A stretch of 64,000 nt of DNA, taken from NCBI RefSeq assembly GCF_036388275.1, contig NZ_DASVSF010000107.1:62001-126000 (forward strand). The letters are read 5' to 3'. Source of the DNA: Longimicrobium sp. (GTDB lineage: Bacteria > Gemmatimonadota > Gemmatimonadetes > Longimicrobiales > Longimicrobiaceae). Below the pieces are notes generated by a model that saw only the letters and a list, made by a program, of their open reading frames with translations, was not told the origin of the DNA and did no database searches. Positions 42,770-52,316 of this stretch are shown one piece after another; position 1 is the stretch's first letter; each line of letters begins with the position of its first letter. The translations under genes were made by a program, and so were the position numbers.

Positions 42770-42796
42770 TTAGCACTCCCCGAGTGCGAGTGCTAA
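42770..42796 (+). promoter_or_regulatory. CIRCE operator (HrcA site)
   Basis: TTAGCACTC, nine bases, GAGTGCTAA: an exact match to the CIRCE consensus. It lies at the predicted transcription start, so HrcA would block groESL transcription outside heat stress. hrcA is not in the window. Confidence 0.95.
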
Positions 42797-42839
42797 CAGA
42801 AAGCAACCAATCACATCTACGTTCCACGGAGGGTCACTG

Positions 42840-43142
42840 ATGCCTACCGCGACCGATCTCAAGGTCAAGCCGCTCGCGGACCGCGTCGTCGTCAAGGCGC
42901 TCGAAGAGAGCGAGCAGATGCGCGGCGGTCTGTACATTCCGGACACGGCCAAGGAAAAGCCCCAGCAGGGCGAAGTCATGGCCGTTGGGCCGGGACGCGT
43001 GGAGGACGGCAAGCGCGTTGAGATGGAGCTGAAGGTGGGTGACAAGGTGCTCTACGGGAAGTACAGCGGCACCGAGGTCACCGTCGAGAACGAGCAGTAC
43101 CTGATCCTGCGCGAGTCCGACGTCCTCGCGGTGGTCGGCTGA
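42840..43142 (+). CDS. groES: Co-chaperonin GroES
   Basis: 100 residues. Caps the GroEL chamber. LADRVVVKALEESEQMRGGLYIPD includes the mobile loop region; VGDKVLYGKYSGTEV and YLILRESDVLAVVG end the chain as usual. GGAGGG at 42828-42833 is six bases before the ATG. Followed by groEL after 71 bases. Confidence 0.97.
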   Translation: MPTATDLKVKPLADRVVVKALEESEQMRGGLYIPDTAKEKPQQGEVMAVGPGRVEDGKRVEMELKVGDKVLYGKYSGTEVTVENEQYLILRESDVLAVVG

Positions 43143-43213
43143 ATCGTCCCGGCGACCGCCGCACGTTCTGACTGACTGAAATTTTTCCACCCAGATAAAA
43201 GAGGATACGAACG

Positions 43214-44854
<1,641 letters not shown>

Positions 44855-44922
44855 TGTCGCACCGGTGAACGGGCTTCGGTCCGCTCACCGGGAGTGCTGT
44901 CGGATAACTCCGGATTTCGTAC

Positions 44923-44956
44923 CCACCGCCCGCAGGGATCTCCCTGCGGGCGGTGG
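44923..44956 (+). terminator. Terminator of groESL
   Basis: CCACCGCCCGCAGGGA pairs perfectly with TCCCTGCGGGCGGTGG around TC; the downstream sequence TGCGTTCAGGCTCCTTTCTC is moderately T-rich. Confidence 0.75.
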
Positions 44957-45143
44957 TGCGTTCAGGCTCCTTTCTCGCGGCCGCACCTCCTCCCTGCAGC
45001 CGCGTCATCTTGTCCGTGGGCGCCCGCTCCGGCCAAGCCGAAAGCCCGATGGCACTCCCGCGGGGTTTTCCGGGTACGTCCCATCACCTCCCTTCATCGC
45101 CACGAGAGCATCCGTGGCGACTCTCCTGCTCCAAGGCTTCTCC

Positions 45144-47585
45144 ATGGCACTTTCCATCGACAACAACACCTCCATCGTTTCGGTCGCCGATCTAACCCAG
45201 CTGAAAGCGCAGTCCGTGCCGCCCGGCGCGGATTTGTGCTGGGTAGAAGGCATCGGGCTGTACCGCTACGACCCGAATGCCACCGGCGATCAGGAGCCGT
45301 TCGTGGTGATTCCGGGCAGCGGCAACCCCACCACAGACGGACGCTGGGTGCTGGATGATCCCGAAGACGACGCCCGCCTGTCTCGACAGCCAGCCACCGA
45401 CACGGACCGCCTCCTGGCCTGGGCGGAGCGCGCCCGGGCACTGACCCGGGCGGTGGGCGACAAGGCTGCGCTCACGTACAACCACATCGCCAAGGGCAGC
45501 CTGAACCTTTCGGGGGTGGAAGTGATCGCGCCGGCAGGGCTGGAGATCGCGGCCGAGATCAGCGTCGCAGATAATCTGAACGTTCTGGCCAGGATCGGCG
45601 CGGTTTCAGACATGCCCTCCACGTTCTACGCGGTGGATGAGAACGTTCTGCCCGGGACCGACCGCCTGAAGAGCGCCGCATTGCTCACCGCGTACAACCT
45701 GAAGCCCGGCGACCTCATCGTGCTGCGGCGCACCGCAACACGGGGGGCCACGCAAATCGGTGAGATGAACGCGGTGAAAGGGATTCGCGACGGCATCATC
45801 TATTGCGAGCACCCGTGGCTTTACGACGGGATCTACAACGCCGCGGGCGCGCAGACGCAGGTAGGAGGCTATCCCGTGGGCGATGGGGCGGAGGTGGCGT
45901 TCATCACGCCTCGCCATGTTTCCTTCACCAGCCCGCTCACGCTCTCCTTCGCCCGGACGCCCTTCGAGTCCCAGGGAACGAAAGGCGTCCCCAAGATTCC
46001 GGTCGGCATGGACGTGTGGATGCCCGCCTGGAGCGAAATCAAGGCGCGGGCGGTAGGAGCCACCGGCGGCGGCGTGAGGGTATACGGCGGCTATGGAACG
46101 CAGGTGGAACTGTGGGGAGCCGCCTGCACCAGCAAAAACATGGACGACGGTACCATCGGGTTGGTGACGGGCGGGCGCAACGTACGGGTATACCTGCACG
46201 CTGGGGCGGGGCGGCACGTGGTGGGCTCCGGCGGCCATGACAAGCTTGGAATGGCGATCTGGCGCTTTGGCGGCGAAGCGCAGGGCGGGCGCAGCACCGC
46301 GGCGCTGGATACCCACGCCAACGTGATGGAGCTGCTGGTGGAGCCCGGGACCGTCTTCTCCGGCGGCGACGTGCAGGACCCCAACGCAGCCGACGGGCAG
46401 ACGTTCCGCCCCGGCGGCGCTTCCATTGCCGCGTACCGATGGCGTGCGCCGCACGTCATCGGCCGGAGTTTGACCGCGGTAACCTCGCTACGCAATGGGG
46501 AATACGTCCATCTCATCGAGATTGGCGTAATAGACCTGGAGGATTGCGACCACGGTTACAGGCAGAACGAGGGGGCTGATGGTCCTGTGGTACGGCTGGC
46601 GCGCATCGGTTGCATCCGGGGGTCGCTACGCAGCACGTGGGTGCCCGCGCTTCAGAACCAGTCGCCGTCGTTAGGCCGGTGGTACGTCGGCCACGCGATC
46701 AGCCTACTGAAGGACACGATCTACCGGTTGGAGGTGGGTGACATCGACGTGACCGGCGGGGCGGCGCTCTACATTGGCAGTAAGCCGAAGCCGGCGGACG
46801 GGGATACGCCGGCGGTGCTAGGAGTGACGTTCCCGGCAGGAACGCGGCTGCGGCTGGGTCGCGTCCGCTGCCGCAGGCTGTACCGGGTTCCCGCCGCGGA
46901 TCACAACACGGTTGCGTCTGACGGGAGCCGAAGCCAGGTGTCGGCTCTCCAGATGCTCTTTGCGATACGGAACATCAACACGAACGTCACGGGGCTGACT
47001 GCGGAGAGCTTTGCGGCGGAGGGGTACGACGCAGCGCTCATGGTGGGCACCCCGATGGACCATGTGGAGTTCGGCCGGGTGGAGTGGCGGAACAACTTCA
47101 CCAACGGGTTCATCTCCGCCAACATCGGTACCCTGGTTCTGGGGAGCGGCGAAATCGCGCAACCCACTCAGACAGCCGCCACGTACGGCTATGTGGAGTG
47201 CGAGAACGACGCCACGATCGGCATGCTCTACCTGTCGTCGGAGCTGCGCTTTACCGGGGACCACCAGTTCATCTTCGGCCGGACAGGCAAGGTGGGCACC
47301 ATCGTGGGCACGCCGGCGCGGCTGCCGGCCAGCTTCGCTGGCTTTGGCTACCGGACCCGCGCTATCGCCAACTTCGATCCCGCGATCCACACCGACGAAA
47401 ACTCGGAGATCTGGGTTCGCACCGGTGCGCTCACCAGTCCCGGCGAGGTGTGGATCTGGCGGGCCCCGGCCACGCACCCGGACGCGAACGGCACGCTCGC
47501 GGGCTTTCCCAACGGCACGCGGGTCACGGACCGGACCACGGGCACCAGCTACGTCAAGTCGGGCGGAACGTGGACTGCGGTGTGA
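45144..47585 (+). CDS. Large phage-tail-spike-like protein of unknown function
   Basis: 813 residues from ATG 45144; longer in-frame starts run back into groEL and look non-coding. The N-terminus (SVADLTQLKAQSVPPGADLC, NPTTDGRWVLDDPED) and the C-terminus (GTRVTDRTTGTSYVKSGGTW) have the short-repeat style of phage tail spike or adhesin modules. The middle has many short strands with Gly/Asn turns (e.g. TGGGVRVYGGYGTQVELWG), which suggests a right-handed beta-helix. No signal peptide. No phage structural, portal or terminase gene is nearby. Function is inferred only from style; a search is needed. Confidence 0.6.
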   Translation: MALSIDNNTSIVSVADLTQLKAQSVPPGADLCWVEGIGLYRYDPNATGDQEPFVVIPGSGNPTTDGRWVLDDPEDDARLSRQPATDTDRLLAWAERARALTRAVGDKAALTYNHIAKGSLNLSGVEVIAPAGLEIAAEISVADNLNVLARIGAVSDMPSTFYAVDENVLPGTDRLKSAALLTAYNLKPGDLIVLRRTATRGATQIGEMNAVKGIRDGIIYCEHPWLYDGIYNAAGAQTQVGGYPVGDGAEVAFITPRHVSFTSPLTLSFARTPFESQGTKGVPKIPVGMDVWMPAWSEIKARAVGATGGGVRVYGGYGTQVELWGAACTSKNMDDGTIGLVTGGRNVRVYLHAGAGRHVVGSGGHDKLGMAIWRFGGEAQGGRSTAALDTHANVMELLVEPGTVFSGGDVQDPNAADGQTFRPGGASIAAYRWRAPHVIGRSLTAVTSLRNGEYVHLIEIGVIDLEDCDHGYRQNEGADGPVVRLARIGCIRGSLRSTWVPALQNQSPSLGRWYVGHAISLLKDTIYRLEVGDIDVTGGAALYIGSKPKPADGDTPAVLGVTFPAGTRLRLGRVRCRRLYRVPAADHNTVASDGSRSQVSALQMLFAIRNINTNVTGLTAESFAAEGYDAALMVGTPMDHVEFGRVEWRNNFTNGFISANIGTLVLGSGEIAQPTQTAATYGYVECENDATIGMLYLSSELRFTGDHQFIFGRTGKVGTIVGTPARLPASFAGFGYRTRAIANFDPAIHTDENSEIWVRTGALTSPGEVWIWRAPATHPDANGTLAGFPNGTRVTDRTTGTSYVKSGGTWTAV

Positions 47586-47668
47586 TCGGGTGCATAAGGC
47601 GCAGATAGGCCGCCCGTTGCTCAGGTAAACGCGCTGCAAGGCGGAACGGATGCGGTCGATGAAAAAGG

Positions 47669-47699
47669 CCGGCGGAGTGCCGTAAAGGCTCTCCGCCGG
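47669..47699. terminator. Bidirectional terminator
   Basis: CCGGCGGAG pairs with CTCCGCCGG across a 13-base loop, followed by TTCGTTGTTCG. It separates the spike-like gene from the convergent mini-peptide gene. Confidence 0.65.
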
Positions 47700-47745
47700 T
47701 TCGTTGTTCGTCCTGCTGCAGAGCGTTTATGACAATGCGTGTCGA

Positions 47746-47874
47746 TCAGTTATTGTTCTCAAGTTCCTTCACCAGCCGGTCGAGTTCGCGGACTCGTTCC
47801 CTCGCCAGGCGAGCGATGGCCTTCTCCCACCCCGCAGGAGGCGAGCGGTAGCTCGCACACCGTGTGACGTTCAC
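47746..47874 (-). CDS. 42-residue coiled-coil mini-protein coupled to the HTH gene
   Basis: GTG at 47874-47872 overlaps the HTH stop (GTGA). The chain begins VNVTRCASYRSPPAGWEKAI and ends RERVRELDRLVKELENNN, a heptad-like amphipathic helix rich in Arg, Glu and Leu. Its shortness and overlap with the HTH gene suggest a coupled partner, for example a dimerisation or modulating peptide. I found no family. The start codon and coupling are directly visible; translation is unproven. Confidence 0.5.
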   Translation of the reverse strand: MNVTRCASYRSPPAGWEKAIARLARERVRELDRLVKELENNN

Positions 47875-48116
47875 GAGTTTCGAAGGTTCCCGGCGCGCAA
47901 CTCGCGCGCGAAGTGGTTGAGATCCCCTCCGCGCTCGTGGGCGAGTTGAGCAAGGACTTCGGGCCAGTTGTCCGGCGGCGGAAATCCTCCGCCCTCACGT
48001 CTCCACCGGCTGATCGTCTCCCGACGCACGCCGAAGCGTTCAGCGACAGCGCCAAGGGAGAGCCCGATGTCAGTGAGTCGATCCGTAGCCGCTGCGAAAG
48101 TGAGCTTCGCCGCCAT
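47871..48116 (-). CDS. Small helix-turn-helix DNA-binding protein
   Basis: 81 residues from ATG 48116; an in-frame TTG at 48131 would add five. HTH: LSLGAVAERFGVRRETISRWRREGG (helix 2-turn-helix 3; residues ~19-43), resembling XRE/MerR-like or terminase-small-subunit-type HTHs. The C-terminal half (FPPPDNWPEVLAQLAHERGG) is helical. Three TTGACA iterons lie immediately upstream (48138-48171), probably its own operator. Followed by an overlapping 42-residue peptide gene. Confidence 0.7.
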   Translation of the reverse strand: MAAKLTFAAATDRLTDIGLSLGAVAERFGVRRETISRWRREGGGFPPPDNWPEVLAQLAHERGGDLNHFARELRAGNLRNS

Positions 48117-48137
48117 CTCCAGCCAAGTCAAAAAGTG

Positions 48138-48171
48138 TTGACATCAGCCCTCTTGACAAACCCTATTGACA
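48138..48171 (+). promoter_or_regulatory. Three TTGACA iterons upstream of the HTH gene
   Basis: TTGACA at 48138-48143, 48153-48158 and 48166-48171 (repeat distances 15 and 13); TGTCAA on the strand of the HTH gene. Too close together to be three -35 boxes. Likely operator sites for the HTH protein. Confidence 0.5.
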
Positions 48172-48189
48172 TGGCAGGGCAAAAGACAA

Positions 48190-48231
48190 GGGGATTGGCG
48201 TCAGACCCGCGAAGATCAGGACGCCAACCCC
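48190..48231. repeat. Inverted repeat between the HTH gene and the + strand gene
   Basis: GGGGATTGGCGTC pairs with GACGCCAACCCC across a 17-base loop. Between divergent genes, so it may be a regulator site or structured leader rather than a terminator. Confidence 0.45.
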
Positions 48232-48313
48232 CTCCCACAGACGACCCGAAGGCCGCCCGCTCACATAGAGTAGCCCTGTCCGCGGCTTAGGGGCAAGAGC
48301 TTGGAGGTACGGC

Positions 48314-48554
48314 ATGGAACAGCAGCACACACCCTCGCCCATGCGGCTCCTGGAGATCCTGACGGACCGGTTCGGCGCGCTGGAGGCGGTGGCCAACTCG
48401 TCGATCAAGCTGGCCCGCTACGCGCCCGGAGGACGAGCTGGCGATGGATCGGCTCGTCGCGGAAGCGGTGCTGGAGTTCGGCACCAGCCTGCGCGAGGCG
48501 GGCGACGGGGCGACGCAGTGGGCGCGGGACCGCGGAGTGGCACGCCTGCAGTAG
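48314..48554 (+). pseudogene. Small hypothetical gene with an internal +1 frameshift
   Basis: ATG 48314 with GGAGG at 48303-48307. Frame 1 encodes MEQQHTPSPMRLLEILTDRF... to LARYAP (about 37 residues), then degenerates. Skipping one G near 48428 continues as EDELAMDRLVAEAVLEFGTS...ARLQ and stops at 48552-48554, giving about 80 residues of normal helical composition. So this is a recent frameshift mutation, a sequencing error in a short G/C run, or programmed +1 shift. The product is unknown. Confidence 0.55.
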
Positions 48555-48607
48555 CGAGCGGATCGGTCCCGCCACCCCGGGGTGACGGGGACCGATTCGT
48601 TCAGCGA

Positions 48608-49549
48608 TCAGTGGCTGTTGGGCCGTTCGAAGCGCCAGATGCCACGCTTCATCCGGGCCCTCCACGCGGCCTCGGCCGCGGCGAGGCGGGCGGCATCCGC
48701 GGGCGCACGCAGGTCGCCGACCCATTCCGACGAGCGCTCACCGTTGATGACGACGTACTCGCTATCCACGACAGCATCGTCAAACCGCACCAGCTCCTTG
48801 AGGATGTCGTAACAAAGCGTACCCGCCCGCACCGGCTCTCCCTTCACCCCGTCCTTGACGACTCGCGCGGTGGTGGGACCTGCGTCATCCAGGCAGTCGA
48901 CCAGCATCTCGATGCCTGCATCGCCGAACCTGTAGATGGACGCCTTGATCTGGCGATACAGGTCCGCCGAGTCGGCGTCGAAGACCCAGCCCCACATCCC
49001 CCGTTCCGCGTACGTTCCCTCCAGGAGCAGAAGATTGACCTTGAGCGCCACCAGTCGGTTCGCGTTTTCCGTTCGCCACTGGTGCTCCCGGGCAAGCCAC
49101 GAATCATAGAACGCCAGGGCCGCCTGTCGGGTCAGCGGCGGCCCGGGCGGCTCCTGGTGGTTCGTCCCGATGCGCTCTGGTGCGGGGTACTCGTCGTAGA
49201 TGACCGTGAGTTGACGCCGCCACCGGTGAAAACCCTGCCGCAGGGTGACGTGGAACACCTGCCCGAGAACCGGCCCGCGGGCGCGCTGATGGAGGAAGTA
49301 GCTCACGGAATCCGCTTCCTTCATGGCCTTCTCGGCCGCACGCGGATCCAGCGCCTTCGCCAGGTCAGCGTCGAAGGCGCCCTTCGGCCAGACCCCGATG
49401 GCTCCGCGACGAGCCAGGTCGGCCTTCGCGGCCCGGTCGAAGGCGCCGGCCTCATACACCCAGGCTGCACCCAGGCCACAGAGAACGAGGAGGGTCTGGA
49501 TCGCGCCGCTGAGGGTGATGATGCGGCGGCGCGGAGGTACGTCGGTCAT
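48608..49549 (-). CDS. Hypothetical single-pass membrane protein
   Basis: 313 residues from ATG 49549 (MTDVPPRRRIITLSGAIQTL). One N-terminal TM helix (~13-31), then a soluble part that should face the periplasm, rich in Trp/Tyr/Glu and helical (LTRQAALAFYDSWLAREHQW, IYRFGDAGIEMLVDCLDDAG). No recognisable catalytic motif. Flanked by accessory genes, no operon partner on the same strand. Confidence 0.6.
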   Translation of the reverse strand: MTDVPPRRRIITLSGAIQTLLVLCGLGAAWVYEAGAFDRAAKADLARRGAIGVWPKGAFDADLAKALDPRAAEKAMKEADSVSYFLHQRARGPVLGQVFHVTLRQGFHRWRRQLTVIYDEYPAPERIGTNHQEPPGPPLTRQAALAFYDSWLAREHQWRTENANRLVALKVNLLLLEGTYAERGMWGWVFDADSADLYRQIKASIYRFGDAGIEMLVDCLDDAGPTTARVVKDGVKGEPVRAGTLCYDILKELVRFDDAVVDSEYVVINGERSSEWVGDLRAPADAARLAAAEAAWRARMKRGIWRFERPNSH

Positions 49550-49823
49550 GGTGGTAGACCGCGGAGGATGGAGGGTGAGACGCGGGGCAGGGGATTCGCC
49601 GCGCGCCCAGGGGTGGGGTGCACCGGAAGACAAAATCTCCCGGCCGTTCTCGGCGACGAGCAAACTATGCCGCGAATTCCGAAAAGTCGACGATCTTCGC
49701 CGCGTGCGGTACGGCCCGTCGCTCTCCGAAGAGGTGGCCGCGAGGGGGGATGATGCGGCTGAACGGCTGACGCGTTCGACGAGGATGGGTGGCGCCCGCC
49801 CGCCAGGGGTTCGGACGTGGCCG

Positions 49824-49853
49824 GCGGGTCCGGGCGCAGTCGCCCGGACCCGC
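49824..49853 (-). terminator. Hairpin after the Cys-rich mini-ORF
   Basis: GCGGGTCCGGGCG pairs perfectly with CGCCCGGACCCGC around CAGT. It lies five bases beyond the mini-ORF stop on the minus strand. The following tract is not T-rich. Confidence 0.55.
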
Positions 49854-49858
49854 GGCCG

Positions 49859-49954
49859 TCAGCAGGTGCAGGTGCGCTGCTCGGTGTAGAAGCAGTTCAT
49901 CACGTACGTCCCGAGATCGGCCTCCACGGCTTCCAGGCCGCGCACGGAGCCCAC
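49859..49954 (-). CDS. Candidate Cys-rich small peptide
   Basis: 31 residues from GTG 49954, with GAGG five bases upstream; an in-frame stop at 49976-49978 limits extension. The chain has an acidic leader-like half (RGLEAVEADLGTY) and a Cys/Thr-rich C-terminus (MNCFYTEQRTCTC). Such a leader/core layout recalls RiPP precursors, but no modification or export gene is adjacent. It might equally be a remnant or chance ORF. The perfect hairpin just after the stop is the main support. Confidence 0.35.
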   Translation of the reverse strand: MGSVRGLEAVEADLGTYVMNCFYTEQRTCTC

Positions 49955-50083
49955 CCCGGCCTCGCCAGCGGACAGTCAATCAGGCCGTCACGCCATCTGC
50001 AGCCAGCGGATCAGCTCCTTCGGAGTTGCGAAGAGACAGCCCTGTCCGTACGCTGGAGTCTGACTTCCGTGGAGGGCAGAGAC

Positions 50084-50497
50084 ATGATCCCGCTTGACCG
50101 TGAATGGCACCCGGCCCCTGGAGCGTCGCCAACTGTGCTGGCCCGTCTCCAGGGCGCCTCGCCTGTCCGGCTGCCGCCCGCGTACCTAAATCTGCTGGCG
50201 TTCAGCAACGGGGGAGAAGGCCCCTTGCCCGTGCAGCCGTTCAACCTCTGCCTGTATTCCGCCGAAGAGGTAATCGAGATCGAGCACGAAGGCTCCTACA
50301 AGGACTTCTTTCCGGGGCTCCTGGTGATCGGCGGCAACGGAGGCGGAGAGGCGATCGCGCTCGACGTCCGCCGGGGTGAACCCTGGCCGGTGGTCTTCTT
50401 CGATATGACGAACATCGACCTCGAAGAGAGCATCCGACCCCTCGCGCCGGACTTCGACGCGTTTCTCGAAAGGGTCGGCGTTGAGGAGGACGAGTAG
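50084..50497 (+). CDS. SMI1/KNR4 (SUKH) family protein
   Basis: 137 residues, ATG 50084 with GGAGGG seven bases upstream. LPPAYLNLLAFSNGGEGPLP is the SUKH signature (residue pattern LP..Y..LL..SNG), followed by LCLYSAEEVIEIE, FPGLLVIGGNGGGEAIALDV and a C-terminal FDAFLERVG. SUKH proteins often neutralise polymorphic toxins delivered between cells. No toxin gene is adjacent, so this may be an orphan immunity protein. Confidence 0.8.
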   Translation: MIPLDREWHPAPGASPTVLARLQGASPVRLPPAYLNLLAFSNGGEGPLPVQPFNLCLYSAEEVIEIEHEGSYKDFFPGLLVIGGNGGGEAIALDVRRGEPWPVVFFDMTNIDLEESIRPLAPDFDAFLERVGVEEDE

Positions 50498-50520
50498 CGC
50501 CCAGCAGCGACAACGGGCGA

Positions 50521-50544
50521 ACATGCAACGTAGATGTTGCATGT
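50521..50544. promoter_or_regulatory. Perfect inverted repeat upstream of the pseudokinase gene
   Basis: ACATGCAAC, six bases, GTTGCATGT. It lies about 205 bases before the pseudokinase ATG and just after the SUKH gene. Could be an operator or a weak hairpin. Confidence 0.4.
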
Positions 50545-50749
50545 TGGATGGACGGCGGACGCCGTGCCGGCCGAGCTGCAGCACCTGCGATCCGGGAATC
50601 CGCTACCTCACCGAGGTGCACCTCCGCGAGCGGCGCCGCGACGGCAAATCCCGGCGACCCGCTCCACGCGTACAGCCACGCCTGAGCAACGAACCCCGGC
50701 AGGGCCGCGCCTGAGGCCGACTCGCCCACTCTGAACCTGCGCCGCACCC

Positions 50750-52204
50750 ATGGACAAAATCTTCACGGGAACCCTGCTCGCCGGGCGATACGAAGTGATG
50801 GGACAGGCGGGCCGCGGGGCCGGCGGGTCCGCGTACCGCGCACTGGACCGGAGCGGCGGCGGCGAAGTGACCCTCAAGCTGCTGCCCCAGGCCGAGGGGG
50901 ATGAGCGCGAGCGGCTGCTTTCCGCCGCACGCGCCGCCGCCGGGGTGCGGCACCCGAACCTGCCGGCGGTGCTGGACGTGGTCCACGACGCTGCCGCCGG
51001 CGTAGATGCCCTGGTGCTGCCGCCCATGAAGGGCGAAGACCTGGGCCGGTGCGTGCAACTGCGCGAGCTGCCCCTGGCCGATGGATTGGCGGTGCTCGCC
51101 GCGGCCGCGCGGGCCGTGGGCGCGGCGCACCGCGCGGGGTTGGTGCACGGCTGGGTGCGGCCCTCCGCGGTGTTTCTGCTGGAGGGCGCCGCGGGAAGTG
51201 AGGCCGTACGGGTGATGGACCTGGGCGTGGGCCCGCCTATGAGGCCGGAGTGGCGCACCGCGCCCCGGTTTTCCCGCCATGCGGGGGTGATGGAGTTCGC
51301 GGCGCCCGAGCAGTGGCGGGGCGAGGAGCCCACGCCCGCCACGGACGTCTTCAGCCTGGCGATGACGGGCGTGTTCGCGCTCACCCGCCAGGCGCCGTAC
51401 GCGCCGGACGAGGTGAAGCGCATGGCCGGCGAGCAGGCCGACGTTCCCGCGGCGCTCCCCACCGGATGGCCAGCGCCCGTCGCCGCGCTGTTCCGCCGCG
51501 CGCTGCTGCCCGATCCCGGGCAGCGGTTTGGCGACGGTGACGAGTTCGGGGACGCAGTGGATGCCGTACGCGCGGCGGAGGCCTCGGACGAACCCGCCGC
51601 CGCGCGCGCGGAGCAGGTGCAGAGCCCCCCCGCCCACCGCGGAAGGGCGGTCCCCGCCGGCGCGTGGGCCATACTGCTGCTCGCCGCCGGGTGCGCCCTG
51701 TGGCTCTGGACCGCGAGCCGCTCATCCGCCCCTCGAACCCCCGATCCTGCCCCGCCCCCGGCTGCCGCCGTAGACGAGCGGGTAGACTCCGTGGACCCGC
51801 CCCTCTCCGCCGCATCTGCGGACCGCCCGGCGGACGCACGCGACCTCGCCGCACCGGGCGGTAAAGCCGATACCGCCGACGCCTCGCACACGTACGAGCT
51901 GTCCGAAGTGGTCGAGCCGCCCAGGGTACGCAACATGGTAGCCCTCCTACGCGAGCTGGAGCGAAGCTATCCGCCCGGGCTGCGCGACGCGGGGGTCACG
52001 GGCGTGGTGCTGGTGCGCTTCCGGATCATGGAGAGCGGGGCCGTGGACGCATCGAGCATGACGATCACGGAGGCGAGCCACCCCGCCTTCGTGGAGCCCA
52101 CCATCCTCTCCATCCAGAAACTGCGGTTTGATCCCGCCCGGGTGAACGGACGCCCGGTAAAGGTGTGGGCCGAGCTGCCCGTCCAGTGGCAGCTGGCGCA
52201 GTAG
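50750..52204 (+). CDS. Pseudokinase fused to a TonB C-terminal domain
   Basis: 484 residues. Residues ~1-275: a Hanks-type kinase fold starting LAGRYEVMGQAGRGAGGSAY, with K43 in VTLKLL (VAIK position) and APE at 185-187 (EFAAPEQW). The catalytic HRDLKPxN loop reads HGWVRPSAV (133-141), so the catalytic Asp and the Asn are gone, and DFG reads DLG (157-159): an inactive kinase, unless the chemistry is unusual. TM helix ~303-321, Pro/Ala-rich spacer, then ~385-484 a TonB C-terminal/energy-transducer domain (VTGVVLVRFRIMESGAVDAS...). Topology: kinase-like part in cytoplasm, TonB-like part in periplasm. Preceded by a SUKH-like gene; no exbBD nearby. Confidence 0.85.
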   Translation: MDKIFTGTLLAGRYEVMGQAGRGAGGSAYRALDRSGGGEVTLKLLPQAEGDERERLLSAARAAAGVRHPNLPAVLDVVHDAAAGVDALVLPPMKGEDLGRCVQLRELPLADGLAVLAAAARAVGAAHRAGLVHGWVRPSAVFLLEGAAGSEAVRVMDLGVGPPMRPEWRTAPRFSRHAGVMEFAAPEQWRGEEPTPATDVFSLAMTGVFALTRQAPYAPDEVKRMAGEQADVPAALPTGWPAPVAALFRRALLPDPGQRFGDGDEFGDAVDAVRAAEASDEPAAARAEQVQSPPAHRGRAVPAGAWAILLLAAGCALWLWTASRSSAPRTPDPAPPPAAAVDERVDSVDPPLSAASADRPADARDLAAPGGKADTADASHTYELSEVVEPPRVRNMVALLRELERSYPPGLRDAGVTGVVLVRFRIMESGAVDASSMTITEASHPAFVEPTILSIQKLRFDPARVNGRPVKVWAELPVQWQLAQ

Positions 52205-52257
52205 CAGGGCGGCGCGTCCTGGTGCGAGGGTTCCAGCTCCGGCCGGTGCGAACGAAT

Positions 52258-52291
52258 GAGGGCGCGCTTCCGCCACCGGAAGCGCGCCCTC
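52258..52291. terminator. Bidirectional terminator
   Basis: GAGGGCGCGCTTCCG pairs perfectly with CGGAAGCGCGCCCTC around CCAC. Between the pseudokinase gene and the convergent ABC permease gene. Confidence 0.8.
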
Positions 52292-52316
52292 GCCGCTCAC
52301 CCGCCGTGGACGGGCA

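Larger units (their letters stand above)
49550..50083. other. Gap with a candidate mini-ORF and terminator
   Basis: 534 bases between the membrane protein gene and the SUKH-like gene. Apart from the 31-codon Cys-rich ORF (49859-49954, minus strand) and its hairpin, nothing was recognised. Confidence 0.5.
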
